Shown: positions 34,115 to 42,630 of the stretch, in pieces
How positions within the stretch are numbered: position 1 is the stretch's first letter
Layout: every line of letters starts with the position of its first letter
NCBI RefSeq assembly: GCF_000015825.1
Contig: NC_009051.1
Coordinates: 986,695 to 1,050,694 of the forward strand
Reading direction: 5' to 3'
DNA: 64,000 nt
DNA from: Methanoculleus marisnigri JR1
Lineage (GTDB): Archaea; Halobacteriota; Methanomicrobia; Methanomicrobiales; Methanoculleaceae
Made by a program: the position numbers and the translations under genes
The notes under the pieces: model-generated
The model's input: only the letters and a program-made list of their open reading frames with translations
Database searches by the model: none
Told to the model about the DNA's origin: nothing

Positions 34115-35299
34115 TCAAAAACCCCCGCCGACCAGCGCCCGCGCGGCAAGATAACACCCTCCGGCCACGATCGCCGCCGCCGGGAGCGTCAGGATCCATG
34201 CGACGAGGATCTCCCGGACAACGCCCCACTTGACCGCCGAATAGCCGCGGGTCGCGCCGACGCCCATGATCGCGCCGGTCGCCGCGTGGGTCGTCGAGAC
34301 CGGGACGCCGAACGCTGTCATCAGCGAGAGGACGCTTCCGGCGGCGGTCGACGCAGCAAACCCCTGGTAGGGCCGGATTCTCGTGATCCGGTTGGCCATC
34401 TTGTCGATGACGCGCCACCCGCCGAGGAGGGTTCCGAGCGATATGGCAAGCGACGATGTGAGGATGACCCAGAGCGGGACGGAGAACTCGGCGATCAGGC
34501 CGCCGGCAAGGAGCATCGCGGTGATGATGCCCATCGCGTTCTGGGCGTCGTTGCTGCCGTGGCCGATGGCCTGCAGCGAGCCCGAAAAGATCTGGAGGTT
34601 CTTGAATGTACGGGAGAGGCGCCGGGGAGGATGGTTGCGGAAGATCCAGGTGACGAGGGTGGCGAGGGCGAACGCGGAGAGGAATCCAAGCGTGGGGGAG
34701 ATGACGATGAAGATTACGACCGCGAGGATGCCGCTGATCTTCAAAAAGCCGGCTATGATGGCGAGCGGAATTGCCATGGTCACCCCGATGAGCCCGCCGA
34801 GGAGGAGGTTCCACGGCTTGAAGTCGCCTCTATGGTGTGCAACAACGCCCGTGACAATCGCGCCGAGGATCGCGCCTACGAGCCCGTAGAAGATGGTCTG
34901 CTCAATGAGCACGAGCGACGGCCAGAGGACCGCGCCCGTTCCCGCGGCTGCAATCCCGGCGCCGAGAAGCCCCCCGATCAGGGCATGGCTGCTCGAGACC
35001 GGGATCCCGAAGAACGAGGTCATGAAGACCCAGAGAACCGCGCCGACCATGCCCATGAGGATCAGCATCGGCGTGAGGGAAACGGGATCGACGATCCCCC
35101 TCCCGATGGTTGCCGCAATTGCCGTGGTGAAGAGCAGGGGGCCGAGGAGGTTGAAGACCCCGGCCAGGAGCACCGCCTGCAGGGGTGTTAGCGCCTTTGT
35201 CGCGACGATGGTAGCGATCGAGTTTGCGGCGTCGTTCAAGCCGTTTGCAAAATTAAAGAGTAAGGCCAGAAGAATGCCGAGAACGATGATCGGATCCAT
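34115..35299 (-). CDS. pitA: Inorganic phosphate transporter, Pit family
   Basis: The 394-residue protein is rich in transmembrane segments and carries the duplicated PiT signature: GLNDAANSIATIVATKALTP near the start and GSNDAQNAMGIITAMLLAGG in the second half. It imports phosphate, probably as a metal-phosphate or with sodium or protons. ATG 35299 was chosen because MDPIIVLGILLALLFNFANG is the family-like start. It is five bases downstream of the DUF47 gene, a standard pairing. Confidence 0.93.
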   Translation of the reverse strand: MDPIIVLGILLALLFNFANGLNDAANSIATIVATKALTPLQAVLLAGVFNLLGPLLFTTAIAATIGRGIVDPVSLTPMLILMGMVGAVLWVFMTSFFGIPVSSSHALIGGLLGAGIAAAGTGAVLWPSLVLIEQTIFYGLVGAILGAIVTGVVAHHRGDFKPWNLLLGGLIGVTMAIPLAIIAGFLKISGILAVVIFIVISPTLGFLSAFALATLVTWIFRNHPPRRLSRTFKNLQIFSGSLQAIGHGSNDAQNAMGIITAMLLAGGLIAEFSVPLWVILTSSLAISLGTLLGGWRVIDKMANRITRIRPYQGFAASTAAGSVLSLMTAFGVPVSTTHAATGAIMGVGATRGYSAVKWGVVREILVAWILTLPAAAIVAGGCYLAARALVGGGF

Positions 35300-35304
35300 G
35301 GCGG

Positions 35305-35934
35305 TCAGGAGTGTCTGATGGCTATGTCGCTCAAGACATTCGCGACGTCCTCGCACTTGTCGGTCGCCATCTCAAGGTTCTCGTAGATGTCCTTGAGTTT
35401 GATGATGGTGATGGCATCCTCCGTTTTGAAGAGATCCATGATGGCATGGCCAAGGACGTTGTCCGCGACGTTCTCCAGGCGGTTCACCTCGATGCACCGC
35501 TCCTCGATCAACCCCGGGTTCTTGATCGTCCGGATGCCGGCCACGGCCTTCTCGATCTCGACGACGCTCAGCCGGATTAGTTTTGCCAGCTGGATCATCG
35601 AGTCGTCGGTCTCGGTGATGCCGTAACTGTACATCTGCTGCGCGGTGCCGTCGATGTAGTCGAGGATGTCGTCGAGCGCCGATGCAAGGCGGGAGATCTC
35701 TTCCGGCTCGAGCGGCGTGATGAACGTCCGGTTCAGCTGCTCGTAGATCTCATGCGAGATCTCGTCTCCCTGATGCTCGATCTGTTTCATCCGGTGACAC
35801 TGCTCTTTCACGTTCTCGAAGTTCTCGACAAGTTCGACGAGCAGATCGGCTGCGGAGACGACCGTCTGGGCCATCCTGTCGAAAAGGTCAAAAAATGCCT
35901 TGTCCTGAGGGATTACCCATTCCTTAATGCCCAC
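35305..35934 (-). CDS. DUF47 (PhoU-like) Pit accessory protein
   Basis: The 209-residue all-helical protein (e.g. CHRMKQIEHQGDEISHEIYE, ASALDDILDYIDGTAQQMYS) matches the TIGR00153/DUF47 PhoU-like family that is habitually encoded with Pit transporters. It is thought to control phosphate uptake. A TATA box lies ~31 bases upstream. It is the first gene of the pair. Confidence 0.92.
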   Translation of the reverse strand: MGIKEWVIPQDKAFFDLFDRMAQTVVSAADLLVELVENFENVKEQCHRMKQIEHQGDEISHEIYEQLNRTFITPLEPEEISRLASALDDILDYIDGTAQQMYSYGITETDDSMIQLAKLIRLSVVEIEKAVAGIRTIKNPGLIEERCIEVNRLENVADNVLGHAIMDLFKTEDAITIIKLKDIYENLEMATDKCEDVANVLSDIAIRHS

Positions 35935-35964
35935 AATGATCTTTATAGCGTTTTTCAGTCAGGG

Positions 35965-35973
35965 ACTATATAG
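35965..35973 (-). promoter_or_regulatory. TATA box for the DUF47-Pit pair
   Basis: The plus-strand sequence ACTATATAG (minus CTATATAGT) is centred about 35 bases upstream of the DUF47 ATG, consistent with an archaeal promoter. Confidence 0.6.
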
Positions 35974-36112
35974 CGATCGGTCAGGCCGCATGGGTACGGT
36001 AAAATGGGGTTGATATATATGCAGAGCCCCGCAACGTGCGCATCTCTTATCCCTGCCTATTCCGGCGCAGCCCGCCCGGTTCCCCCCTCAGGACTCCGGG
36101 CCGGAGTTGCTC

Positions 36113-36421
36113 TTACCCGGAGACCTTCGTGAGATTGCTGCGGATGAAGTCGAGGTCGGTTTCCTTTGCCGCGATCTCATACAGGATAGTCCCATAACCT
36201 GGGCAGGGTTTCGTGAACGGCAGCAGGATCTTCCCTTTCTTGATCTGGAGGCCGACGAGCATCGGGGACTTCAGGAGCATCCGGATCTCTTTGAAGACGA
36301 AGTCCGGCGGCATCTCGTAGTATTCTCTGCAGTGCTTTCGCACGTAGTCGTTCACCTGTTCCGATGTCGCTTCCTTGAGGATCACCCGTCCACCGAGGTT
36401 GTTTACGCAACGTGATGCCAT
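36113..36421 (-). CDS. Conserved hypothetical protein (unrecognised)
   Basis: This 102-residue basic protein was not recognised. It has no transmembrane segment or signal peptide. Two-part character: a helical N-terminal half (EATSEQVNDYVRKHCREYYE) and a beta-rich half with KSPMLVGLQIKKGKILLPFT and a terminal KPCPGYGTILYEIAAKE. Cysteines occur singly, so no metal motif is clear. It is read convergently with nothing; its promoter side is the AT-rich tract 36425-36457. Confidence 0.6.
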   Translation of the reverse strand: MASRCVNNLGGRVILKEATSEQVNDYVRKHCREYYEMPPDFVFKEIRMLLKSPMLVGLQIKKGKILLPFTKPCPGYGTILYEIAAKETDLDFIRSNLTKVSG

Positions 36422-36627
36422 GGGAGTAATGTTCGCATTAAAACGAATAAATGTTGCGCCGTATCCCCTCTCCTATCCGCGTGCCGGGGAGGGGAAAGGT
36501 CATCGTCTGCAGTCTTCTTCCTGGCCGCGGTCTTCCTCCTGGTCGTTCTCGGAACCGGTCTCGGGCTGCTGATCAGGCGTCAGTGAGGCGTCCAGAGCCC
36601 GTTTTTCCTGCGGTATTTCATCACCGG

Positions 36628-36670
36628 TTCACTTAATGTCCTGCCGCAACCAAATACTCCTTTAAGTGAA
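36628..36670. repeat. Nine-base perfect inverted repeat overlapping the start of the fusion gene
   Basis: TTCACTTAA (36628-36636) and TTAAGTGAA (36662-36670) are perfect inverted copies with a 25-base spacer. The second arm contains the GTG start codon (36666). This could be an operator or a leader structure affecting translation. Confidence 0.6.
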
Positions 36671-39302
36671 GCGCGAACCGGCAGTAAAGAAAGTCCTCTA
36701 CTGGTGCGACCAGTGCAACGTCCCCCTTATCGGGCGCACCTGCGCCTGCGGAGCGAGAGTCAGGGAGATACCGCTCCTGCAGCCGCACGATCTCCGGCCC
36801 GCCCTCGCGGCGGATATGGCCCTCATCCGGGGTCTTCTGACCGAACGGTTCGGCAACGTCCCGTTGCCCCGCGTCGTGCTCCTGAACAAGACCGGCGGCG
36901 TCGACCGGGCGGACCTCGTGATCGCCCACGGCGACCGGCTCGGCTGGCTCACGTTCGACCCGATCGCGCGGAAGTTCAGCCTCGATATCGCTCCCGAAGC
37001 GCTCCCGCACATCCTGCCGCACGTGACGCGCGGCATCATCGACCTGGAGGCCGAGCCCGCGGTGAGCGCCCATAAGGGCCGCATCGGCGGGAAACAGTTC
37101 CCGCTCGCGGCTCCGGTGCCGGACGGGACGGCCATCGTCTCCTACAAAAACCGGTTCGGCACGGGCATCGTCAGGGACGGGCAGGTCCGGGTGAAGGAGC
37201 TCGTCCCCGTCGAGCCCCGCAGCCGGCCCGACCCGGGCTGGGACGAGGTGATCGAGAAGAACCGCTACCACTTGAAAAACCTCGAACGGAACGCCGTCCG
37301 TACCATCAAAAAACACATGAACGACCGGCCGTGCGTGAATGTCTCGTTCTCCGGCGGCAAGGACAGCACCGCCGTTCTCCATCTCGCGCGGAAGGCGGGG
37401 GTGGAGAAGGCGTTCTTCATCGATACCGGGCTCGAGCTCCCCGAGACGGTGGAGTTCGCGGCGTCGCAGGGCGTCGAGATCATCAAAAAAGGCGGCGACT
37501 TCTTCCAGGCGGTCGAGAAGGCGGGACCGCCGGGGAAAGATCATCGCTGGTGCTGCAAACTCCTGAAACTGCAGCCGTTGAAGATCTATCTCGCCGGGCT
37601 CGGTCCCTGCGTCACCATCCAGGGGAACCGGTGGTACGAATCCCGGAACCGTTCCGACCTCGATGAGACGAGCCAGAACCCGGCAAATCCCCTGCAGTTG
37701 AACGTCTCGCCGATCCGGAACTGGCGGGCGCTCGAGGTCTTCCTCTACCTCTGGTGGCGCGAGGCTCCCATGAACCCGCTCTACGAGATGGGGCTCGAAC
37801 GGGTGGGCTGCTACCTCTGCCCGGCGGTGCTCGAGAGCGAGTACGAAGGGCTCCGGGAGATGCACCCGGAACTGACGGATCGCTGGGACGAATTCCTTAT
37901 CCGTTGGGCGGAGAAAAACGGGTTGCCGGACGCCTACCACCAGTGGGGGCTCTGGCGATGGCGGGCGCTGCCCCCGAAGATGCGCGAGGTCTGCAGGGAC
38001 CGGGGCATCGGCGTCAACGACGACTTTACCCTGCGGGAAGCCCCAAAGAGCGTGAAAAAGGTGGCAACTATGAAGAGTACGGGTACCCGTGAGCCGGCAC
38101 CGCCGGCAGAGAACGAGTCCGTCCCGGACGAGATCCGCAAGGACTTCCCGATCCTCGGCGATATCGTTTATCTCGACAACGCAGCGACGACCTTCTCGCC
38201 GGAGCCGGTGGTGGAGGCGCTCGTCGAGTTCGAACACCGATACCGGGCGAACGTCGGCCGGGGCGTCCACCGGTTGACCCGGATCGCGACGCAGCGCTAC
38301 TGGCACGCCCACGAGAAGGTGGCCCGGTTCATCGGCGGGGAGGCGGGGGTGACGGTCTTTACGAAGAACGCCACCGACGCGATCAACATGGTCGCGCAGG
38401 GGCTCTCCTGGAATCCGGGCGACCGCGTGGCGACCACCATCCTCGAGCACCACTCGAACCTTCTCCCCTGGCGGGCACTTGCAAAACAGGGCGTCGCGCT
38501 CGACGTGATCGGGATCGACGCCGACTACTCGCTCGACCTTGCCGCGCTCGAGGAGACTCTGGCCGGAGGCGGTGTCCGGCTCGTTACCGTCACCCACGCC
38601 TCGAACGTCCTTGGCGTGACGACGCCGGTCCCCGAGATTTCCCGGCTCTGCCGGGAGCACGGCGCCCTCCTCCTGGTGGACGGGGCGCAGTCGCTCCCGC
38701 ACATGCCGGTGAACGTCGCGGATCTCGGCTGCGACTTCCTCTGCTTTGCGGGGCACAAGATGTTCGGCCCGACCGGCACCGGCGTCCTCTGGATGCGGGA
38801 TCTCCTCATCGAGCCTGCGATGCTCGGCGGCGGCATGGTCGTGAGCGTGACCGCCGAAGGCTACGTCCCGGCGGAGGGCTACCAGCGCTACGAGGCCGGG
38901 ACGCCGAACGTCGGCGGCGGGATCGGGCTCGGGGTCGCCGTGGACTACCTCTCGGCGATCGGGATGGAGAAGATCCACCGGCACGAGGAGCGCCTGACAG
39001 CCCGGCTGATCGAGGGGCTCTCCGGGATAGACGGGGTCACGGTCTATGCGGGCCGGCAACCGGGTGCCCGGATAGGGATCGTCTCGTTCACCATCGACGG
39101 CGTCCACCCGCAGGAGGCGGCGCAGATGCTCGATGAGGATGCGGATATCCTGGTGCGCTCGGGGCACCACTGCTGCCAGCCGCTGATGGAGCATCTGGAC
39201 CTCCCGGAGGGGACGGTGCGGGCGAGCATGGCGGCCTTCACGACGGAGCAGGAGATCGATCTTCTGATTGCGGCCGTCGACGAGATCGGCCGGGGGCGGT
39301 AG
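36666..39302 (+). CDS. Fusion: PAPS-reductase-like/zinc/PUA-like domain joined to cysteine desulfurase
   Basis: The 878-residue protein has two halves. The N-terminal half has a zinc motif (C14, C17, C26, C28), a PUA-like segment (~50-180), and a PP-loop domain with SFSGGKDST (SGGKDS at 229-234) and late cysteines (HRWCCKLLK, GCYLCPAV), as in phosphoadenylylsulfate-reductase-like enzymes. The C-terminal half (~490 on) is a class V PLP enzyme: YLDNAATT, AGHKMFGPTGTG with PLP lysine ~698, and HHCCQPLMEHL with catalytic C836, SufS-like. Thus sulfur mobilised by the desulfurase could serve the PP-loop domain. GTG 36666 is used as the start. The two halves share one uninterrupted frame, so this is a true fusion. 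Confidence 0.87.
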   Translation: MKREPAVKKVLYWCDQCNVPLIGRTCACGARVREIPLLQPHDLRPALAADMALIRGLLTERFGNVPLPRVVLLNKTGGVDRADLVIAHGDRLGWLTFDPIARKFSLDIAPEALPHILPHVTRGIIDLEAEPAVSAHKGRIGGKQFPLAAPVPDGTAIVSYKNRFGTGIVRDGQVRVKELVPVEPRSRPDPGWDEVIEKNRYHLKNLERNAVRTIKKHMNDRPCVNVSFSGGKDSTAVLHLARKAGVEKAFFIDTGLELPETVEFAASQGVEIIKKGGDFFQAVEKAGPPGKDHRWCCKLLKLQPLKIYLAGLGPCVTIQGNRWYESRNRSDLDETSQNPANPLQLNVSPIRNWRALEVFLYLWWREAPMNPLYEMGLERVGCYLCPAVLESEYEGLREMHPELTDRWDEFLIRWAEKNGLPDAYHQWGLWRWRALPPKMREVCRDRGIGVNDDFTLREAPKSVKKVATMKSTGTREPAPPAENESVPDEIRKDFPILGDIVYLDNAATTFSPEPVVEALVEFEHRYRANVGRGVHRLTRIATQRYWHAHEKVARFIGGEAGVTVFTKNATDAINMVAQGLSWNPGDRVATTILEHHSNLLPWRALAKQGVALDVIGIDADYSLDLAALEETLAGGGVRLVTVTHASNVLGVTTPVPEISRLCREHGALLLVDGAQSLPHMPVNVADLGCDFLCFAGHKMFGPTGTGVLWMRDLLIEPAMLGGGMVVSVTAEGYVPAEGYQRYEAGTPNVGGGIGLGVAVDYLSAIGMEKIHRHEERLTARLIEGLSGIDGVTVYAGRQPGARIGIVSFTIDGVHPQEAAQMLDEDADILVRSGHHCCQPLMEHLDLPEGTVRASMAAFTTEQEIDLLIAAVDEIGRGR

Positions 39303-39408
39303 AGCCGTCTCCCTCAATCCTCTAACCCCATTCGGCGTTTGGCTCTTCCAGGCTCAGGGTTTCCACATCTCCAGTCTACTCTTGGAATCTGCTCTTCGGT
39401 TGCACTTA

Positions 39409-39530
39409 GCACGGATTTCGAGGGACTATCGCCGTAGGGGGAAGGGGCTGACGGGGAGGGGGGAGCATCCCCCCTCCCCTGTCCCCACCCCCCTGTGTTG
39501 CGATACCCCCACGGTCCACTACATGGGCAA
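39409..39530. repeat. Dispersed mosaic element, minimal copy
   Basis: This 122-bp copy lies in the 380-bp gap between the fusion gene and fdhD. It begins GCACGGATTTCGAGGGACT with TATCGCC, has the GGGGAGGGGGGAGCATCCCC quasi-palindromic core, and ends TTGCGATACCCCC then CACGGTCCACTACATGG. It is the shortest complete copy and helps define the frame. Nothing else recognisable lies in the gap. Confidence 0.8.
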
Positions 39531-39682
39531 GTTTGGGAAAATCAAGTCTGAAAGCCCTATCTTATCGGTGGCAGGAAACCCCCAGGTCTGGACACGACTG
39601 GGAATTCTCTCTCCTGTCACGAAAAAAGGGCCACTCCTGAACCCCACGAACTCATTCCTCTCCCCCGGAGCCCTTGCTCACC

Positions 39683-40414
39683 CTATGCGCCCAGTCCTAT
39701 AACCCTCTCCGGGTGCGCATACACCCCCATCTCCGGCGTTCCCGCGAACCCGACGATACAGAGCCCTGTCTCCTCCGCAACCTCCACGGCGAGGGCGGTC
39801 GGGACCCCGGTGGAGACGAGCACCGGGATGCCGGCGATCAGGCACTTCCTGACCATCTCGGAGGTGACCGTCCCGGTGCCGACGGCGACCGTCCGCGAGA
39901 AGTCGAGTCCGTCCTGCAATCCCCGGCCGATCACCCTATCGAGGGCGTTGTGCCGGTCGAGGTCTTCTGCGCGGGCGACAATGCGGCCTCCCCCGGCAAG
40001 AGCGACCGCGTCGAGCGGGCCGGGGGCGGCGAGGGCGGCAACGGCGGCCTCAACCTCCGGGACGGAGACCATAAGGTCCGAGTCGATCGCGGGCAGTTTC
40101 CGGGTGTCGATGTAGGAGACGGCTCCCCCGCACCCGGAGAGGATGGTCTTTTTCACGCTGACCCGCTTGAAGACGTTCTTCGTGATGACGCTGATCCGGT
40201 TCCCCTCGATCCTGACCGACTCGATCTCGTCCGCGCTCCCGATGATCTCCTCGGTGTAGAGGTAGCCGGTGATGAAGTCTTCAAATCCGCCGGGGCTCAA
40301 GGTAACGGTCGTCAGGTGTCGGCCGTTGACGAAGATCGCCGTCGGCGCCTCTTCGGCGGCATCATGGGCGGCACTTCCGCCGCCGATACGGATACAGGCA
40401 ATTCTCTTGAACAT
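39683..40414 (-). CDS. fdhD: Formate dehydrogenase accessory sulfurtransferase FdhD
   Basis: The 243-residue protein has the FdhD pattern (TTVTLSPGGFEDFITGYLYT, RVSVKKTILSGCGGA, and AVGTGTVTSEMVRKCL). FdhD passes sulfur to the molybdenum/tungsten cofactor of formate dehydrogenase, needed for activity. Only one cysteine is seen in the SGCGG loop, where some enzymes have CxxC. ATG 40414 was chosen over an upstream in-frame start because MFKRIACIRI matches the family. It is near fdhA and fdhB but separated from them by the VOC-domain gene. Confidence 0.92.
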   Translation of the reverse strand: MFKRIACIRIGGGSAAHDAAEEAPTAIFVNGRHLTTVTLSPGGFEDFITGYLYTEEIIGSADEIESVRIEGNRISVITKNVFKRVSVKKTILSGCGGAVSYIDTRKLPAIDSDLMVSVPEVEAAVAALAAPGPLDAVALAGGGRIVARAEDLDRHNALDRVIGRGLQDGLDFSRTVAVGTGTVTSEMVRKCLIAGIPVLVSTGVPTALAVEVAEETGLCIVGFAGTPEMGVYAHPERVIGLGA

Positions 40415-40537
40415 CTTCCTCACTTCACGTCGCCGCACGCTCCGGATGGCACCGGGTGCCACCCCGTGTGGGGCCGGTCATGCTATAAGAGGTGTACGGG
40501 AGAGGACTATACTATACCGATCGGGCGGCCGCGCTCT

Positions 40538-41011
40538 CTACACGCACTGCCGGACGAACTCCTCGGGCATCGAGGTGCGCCGTGCGGTCTCTTCGATCGA
40601 GAGCCCGCTCTCAAGGAACCTCGTTACCACGCTCTCCATGGGTTCGCCGACCTCGATGATGTGCATGTCGGGGTCGTAGAACCTGACGGCCCGCTGTCCC
40701 CAGGGCTGCTCGATCGGTTCGTGCACGTAGTTCACGGCCTCCCTCCCTTTGAGCCGTTCGAGGAAGCTGTCCAGGTCGTTCTCTTCGAAGTAGAGTTCGG
40801 CGTTGTTCGACCGCGGAACGATATCGCTCTCGGCGACGCCGATGAGGTCCGAGAAGTGCGACTTCAGGTGGATCGCAAAACCACCCTCGAAGATCACGTT
40901 CTCGCCGTGGTCATGGAGAACCCGTTGATCCAGCACCTCTTCGTAGAACGCCCTGGAGACCTCTACGTCACGAACGACGATAAGCGGGCATACGAATCTC
41001 ATATCGATCAT
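40538..41011 (-). CDS. VOC (glyoxalase/bleomycin-resistance) family protein
   Basis: The 157-residue protein has the VOC pattern: MRFVCPLIVVRDVEVSRAFY, FEGGFAIHLKS, and a metal-site end RFYDPDMHIIEVGEP, followed by a helical tail of ~30 residues (ESGLSIEETARRTSMPEEFV). The tail resembles a short helix-turn-helix-like extension. Substrate unknown. It lies between fdhD and fdhB; a TATA-like CTTTTATAC on the minus strand at ~41090-41098 suggests its own promoter. Confidence 0.82.
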   Translation of the reverse strand: MIDMRFVCPLIVVRDVEVSRAFYEEVLDQRVLHDHGENVIFEGGFAIHLKSHFSDLIGVAESDIVPRSNNAELYFEENDLDSFLERLKGREAVNYVHEPIEQPWGQRAVRFYDPDMHIIEVGEPMESVVTRFLESGLSIEETARRTSMPEEFVRQCV

Positions 41012-41261
41012 CTCATGGGATAGTGCGGCAGTTCAGCCTTCCGATCTCTGCGTTTCCCGGAACTGCTTCGTTGAAACGCCCTGAAAAACGGTATAAAAGA
41101 GGTATTAACGGCTGTCCGGGGGCGGGAAGAGATGACAGGGGAATCCTCCCCGCCGCCGGGCTTTTTGCGCCCCGGCACGGGCGCATTCGGGTTTTTATGG
41201 AACTCAAGATGTTGTTGATCACGCGCCCGGTCGGGCCCGATCAGGCTCCGGGTGTTACCCC

Positions 41262-41391
41262 ATCACCGCCTGCGGGCCATCGCACCTGATGGTGCTCATG
41301 CTCCGGACGTTCCGTCCGTCGTCCTTCGAAAACGCTTCGCGTTTTCTCGAGCTCCGTTCCTTCAAAGCCTGACGGCTTCTCGGAACATCGC
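41262..41391. repeat. Mini-hairpin mosaic downstream of fdhB
   Basis: Consecutive mini-hairpins run up to the fdhB stop: GCACC TGAT GGTGC, GGACG TTC CGTCC, AAAACGC TTC GCGTTTT, and AAGCC TGAC GGCTT. The frame ends of the dispersed element are not obvious here, so this may be a fragment. It lies in a 380-bp gap (41012-41391) with no gene. Confidence 0.72.
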
Positions 41392-42630
41392 TTACTTAAA
41401 CACGTCGAAGATCTGGTCGCTGCCGGTTGCGGAGAGCCGCTGGCGTTCCGCCTGCTCCTCGACGAGCGCGAGCACCGGGAGCTCCATGTCCACACCCGGG
41501 GTGTGGCCGAACATCCTCTCCATATCCGTCTGCAGGGCGTGCATGTAGAGCGAGTTCGCGATCTCCATCGGGCAGTTCTCCTCGCACTGGCCGCAGTTGA
41601 CACAGGAGTCCGCCACGTGAGCGAACCGGATCAGGTGGAACATGAACGGCACGGGGAGCACGCCCGGCGGCACCAGGTAGTCTTTCTTCGTGCTGCACTC
41701 TTCGCAGTAGCAGATCGGGCAGTTCTCGATGCAGGCGTAGCACTTGATGCACCGGGACGCGTCCTCCATTATCTTCTGGAGGCGCTCCTTGCCCTCGCCG
41801 AGCCCTTCGAAGTATTTCGCCCGCCACTTGTCGCCGAGTTTCAGCATCGCGTTCTCGACCTTGCCGCGGATCTCGATCCCCTTCGGGTTCGCGGGCTCCG
41901 TGGCGATCGCCCCGGCCTTCGCGGCCCTGCTCAGGAGATCAGCACCCTTCTCGGAACAGACCTCGACGAACGTGGCCTTCCCGGCTTTCTCCCCGATGAC
42001 GCCCCAGTTGCCGCAGGCGAGGTCCGCCTGGCGCGGGACTTTCATCTTGCAGCGGCGGCAGTTCGACCGGCGGCCGTAGCCTTCCTCTTCGAGTTCGTCC
42101 ATCGAGATGCCCTTGTGCTGACCGTCCTTCGTGACGATGATGAACTGGCCCTTGTCAATCTCCTCCTTGACGACGTCGTTCGGGTCGATGCCGAACTTCT
42201 CGGCGATCATCTTCCGGGCCGAGACCGGGCTGACGGACCCGCCGCAGTTGACGCCGATCATGAGAAGGTTGTCCAGGTTGACCTGGTTGCGCTTCGCGAG
42301 CTCGTAGAGGCCCATCGCGTCGCAGCCCTTCACCGTCACGGCAAGGCGCATATCCTCGGCCCCGCCCAGGTACTTCTTGACCAGTTTCGAGAGCAGAAGC
42401 GTTCCACAGTGGAGCGAGCCTGCTGTCTGCCCGATCTCGGCCGGGTCGGTGATGATTGTCGGGACCGCATCGTAGAGGTCCACGCCCTTCTTCACCGCGA
42501 GGACTGCGTCGACGATCTTGTTCTCCAGGGCATACTTGAGCAGTCCGGTCACCGCACCGCCGCACTCCGCGACGCTGGCGATATCGGGGCTCGTCGTCCA
42601 GGCGTATACCATATCTCCCTTTGCTGCCAT
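41392..42630 (-). CDS. fdhB: F420-dependent formate dehydrogenase, beta subunit
   Basis: The 412-residue protein has the FrhB/FdhB N-terminal F420-binding half (GCDAMGLYELAKRNQVNLDN, IGVNCGGSVSPVSA) and two [4Fe-4S] motifs: CIKCYACIENCPICYC and CVNCGQCEENCP. It passes electrons from formate to coenzyme F420. It is directly downstream of fdhA (stop and start abut). In the order's energy metabolism this lets formate replace hydrogen. Confidence 0.95.
   Translation of the reverse strand: MAAKGDMVYAWTTSPDIASVAECGGAVTGLLKYALENKIVDAVLAVKKGVDLYDAVPTIITDPAEIGQTAGSLHCGTLLLSKLVKKYLGGAEDMRLAVTVKGCDAMGLYELAKRNQVNLDNLLMIGVNCGGSVSPVSARKMIAEKFGIDPNDVVKEEIDKGQFIIVTKDGQHKGISMDELEEEGYGRRSNCRRCKMKVPRQADLACGNWGVIGEKAGKATFVEVCSEKGADLLSRAAKAGAIATEPANPKGIEIRGKVENAMLKLGDKWRAKYFEGLGEGKERLQKIMEDASRCIKCYACIENCPICYCEECSTKKDYLVPPGVLPVPFMFHLIRFAHVADSCVNCGQCEENCPMEIANSLYMHALQTDMERMFGHTPGVDMELPVLALVEEQAERQRLSATGSDQIFDVFK

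Noticed and set aside
36633-39317. An 894-codon minus-strand frame opposite the fusion gene
   Set aside because: Shadow of the real plus-strand gene; low-complexity composition and no motif.
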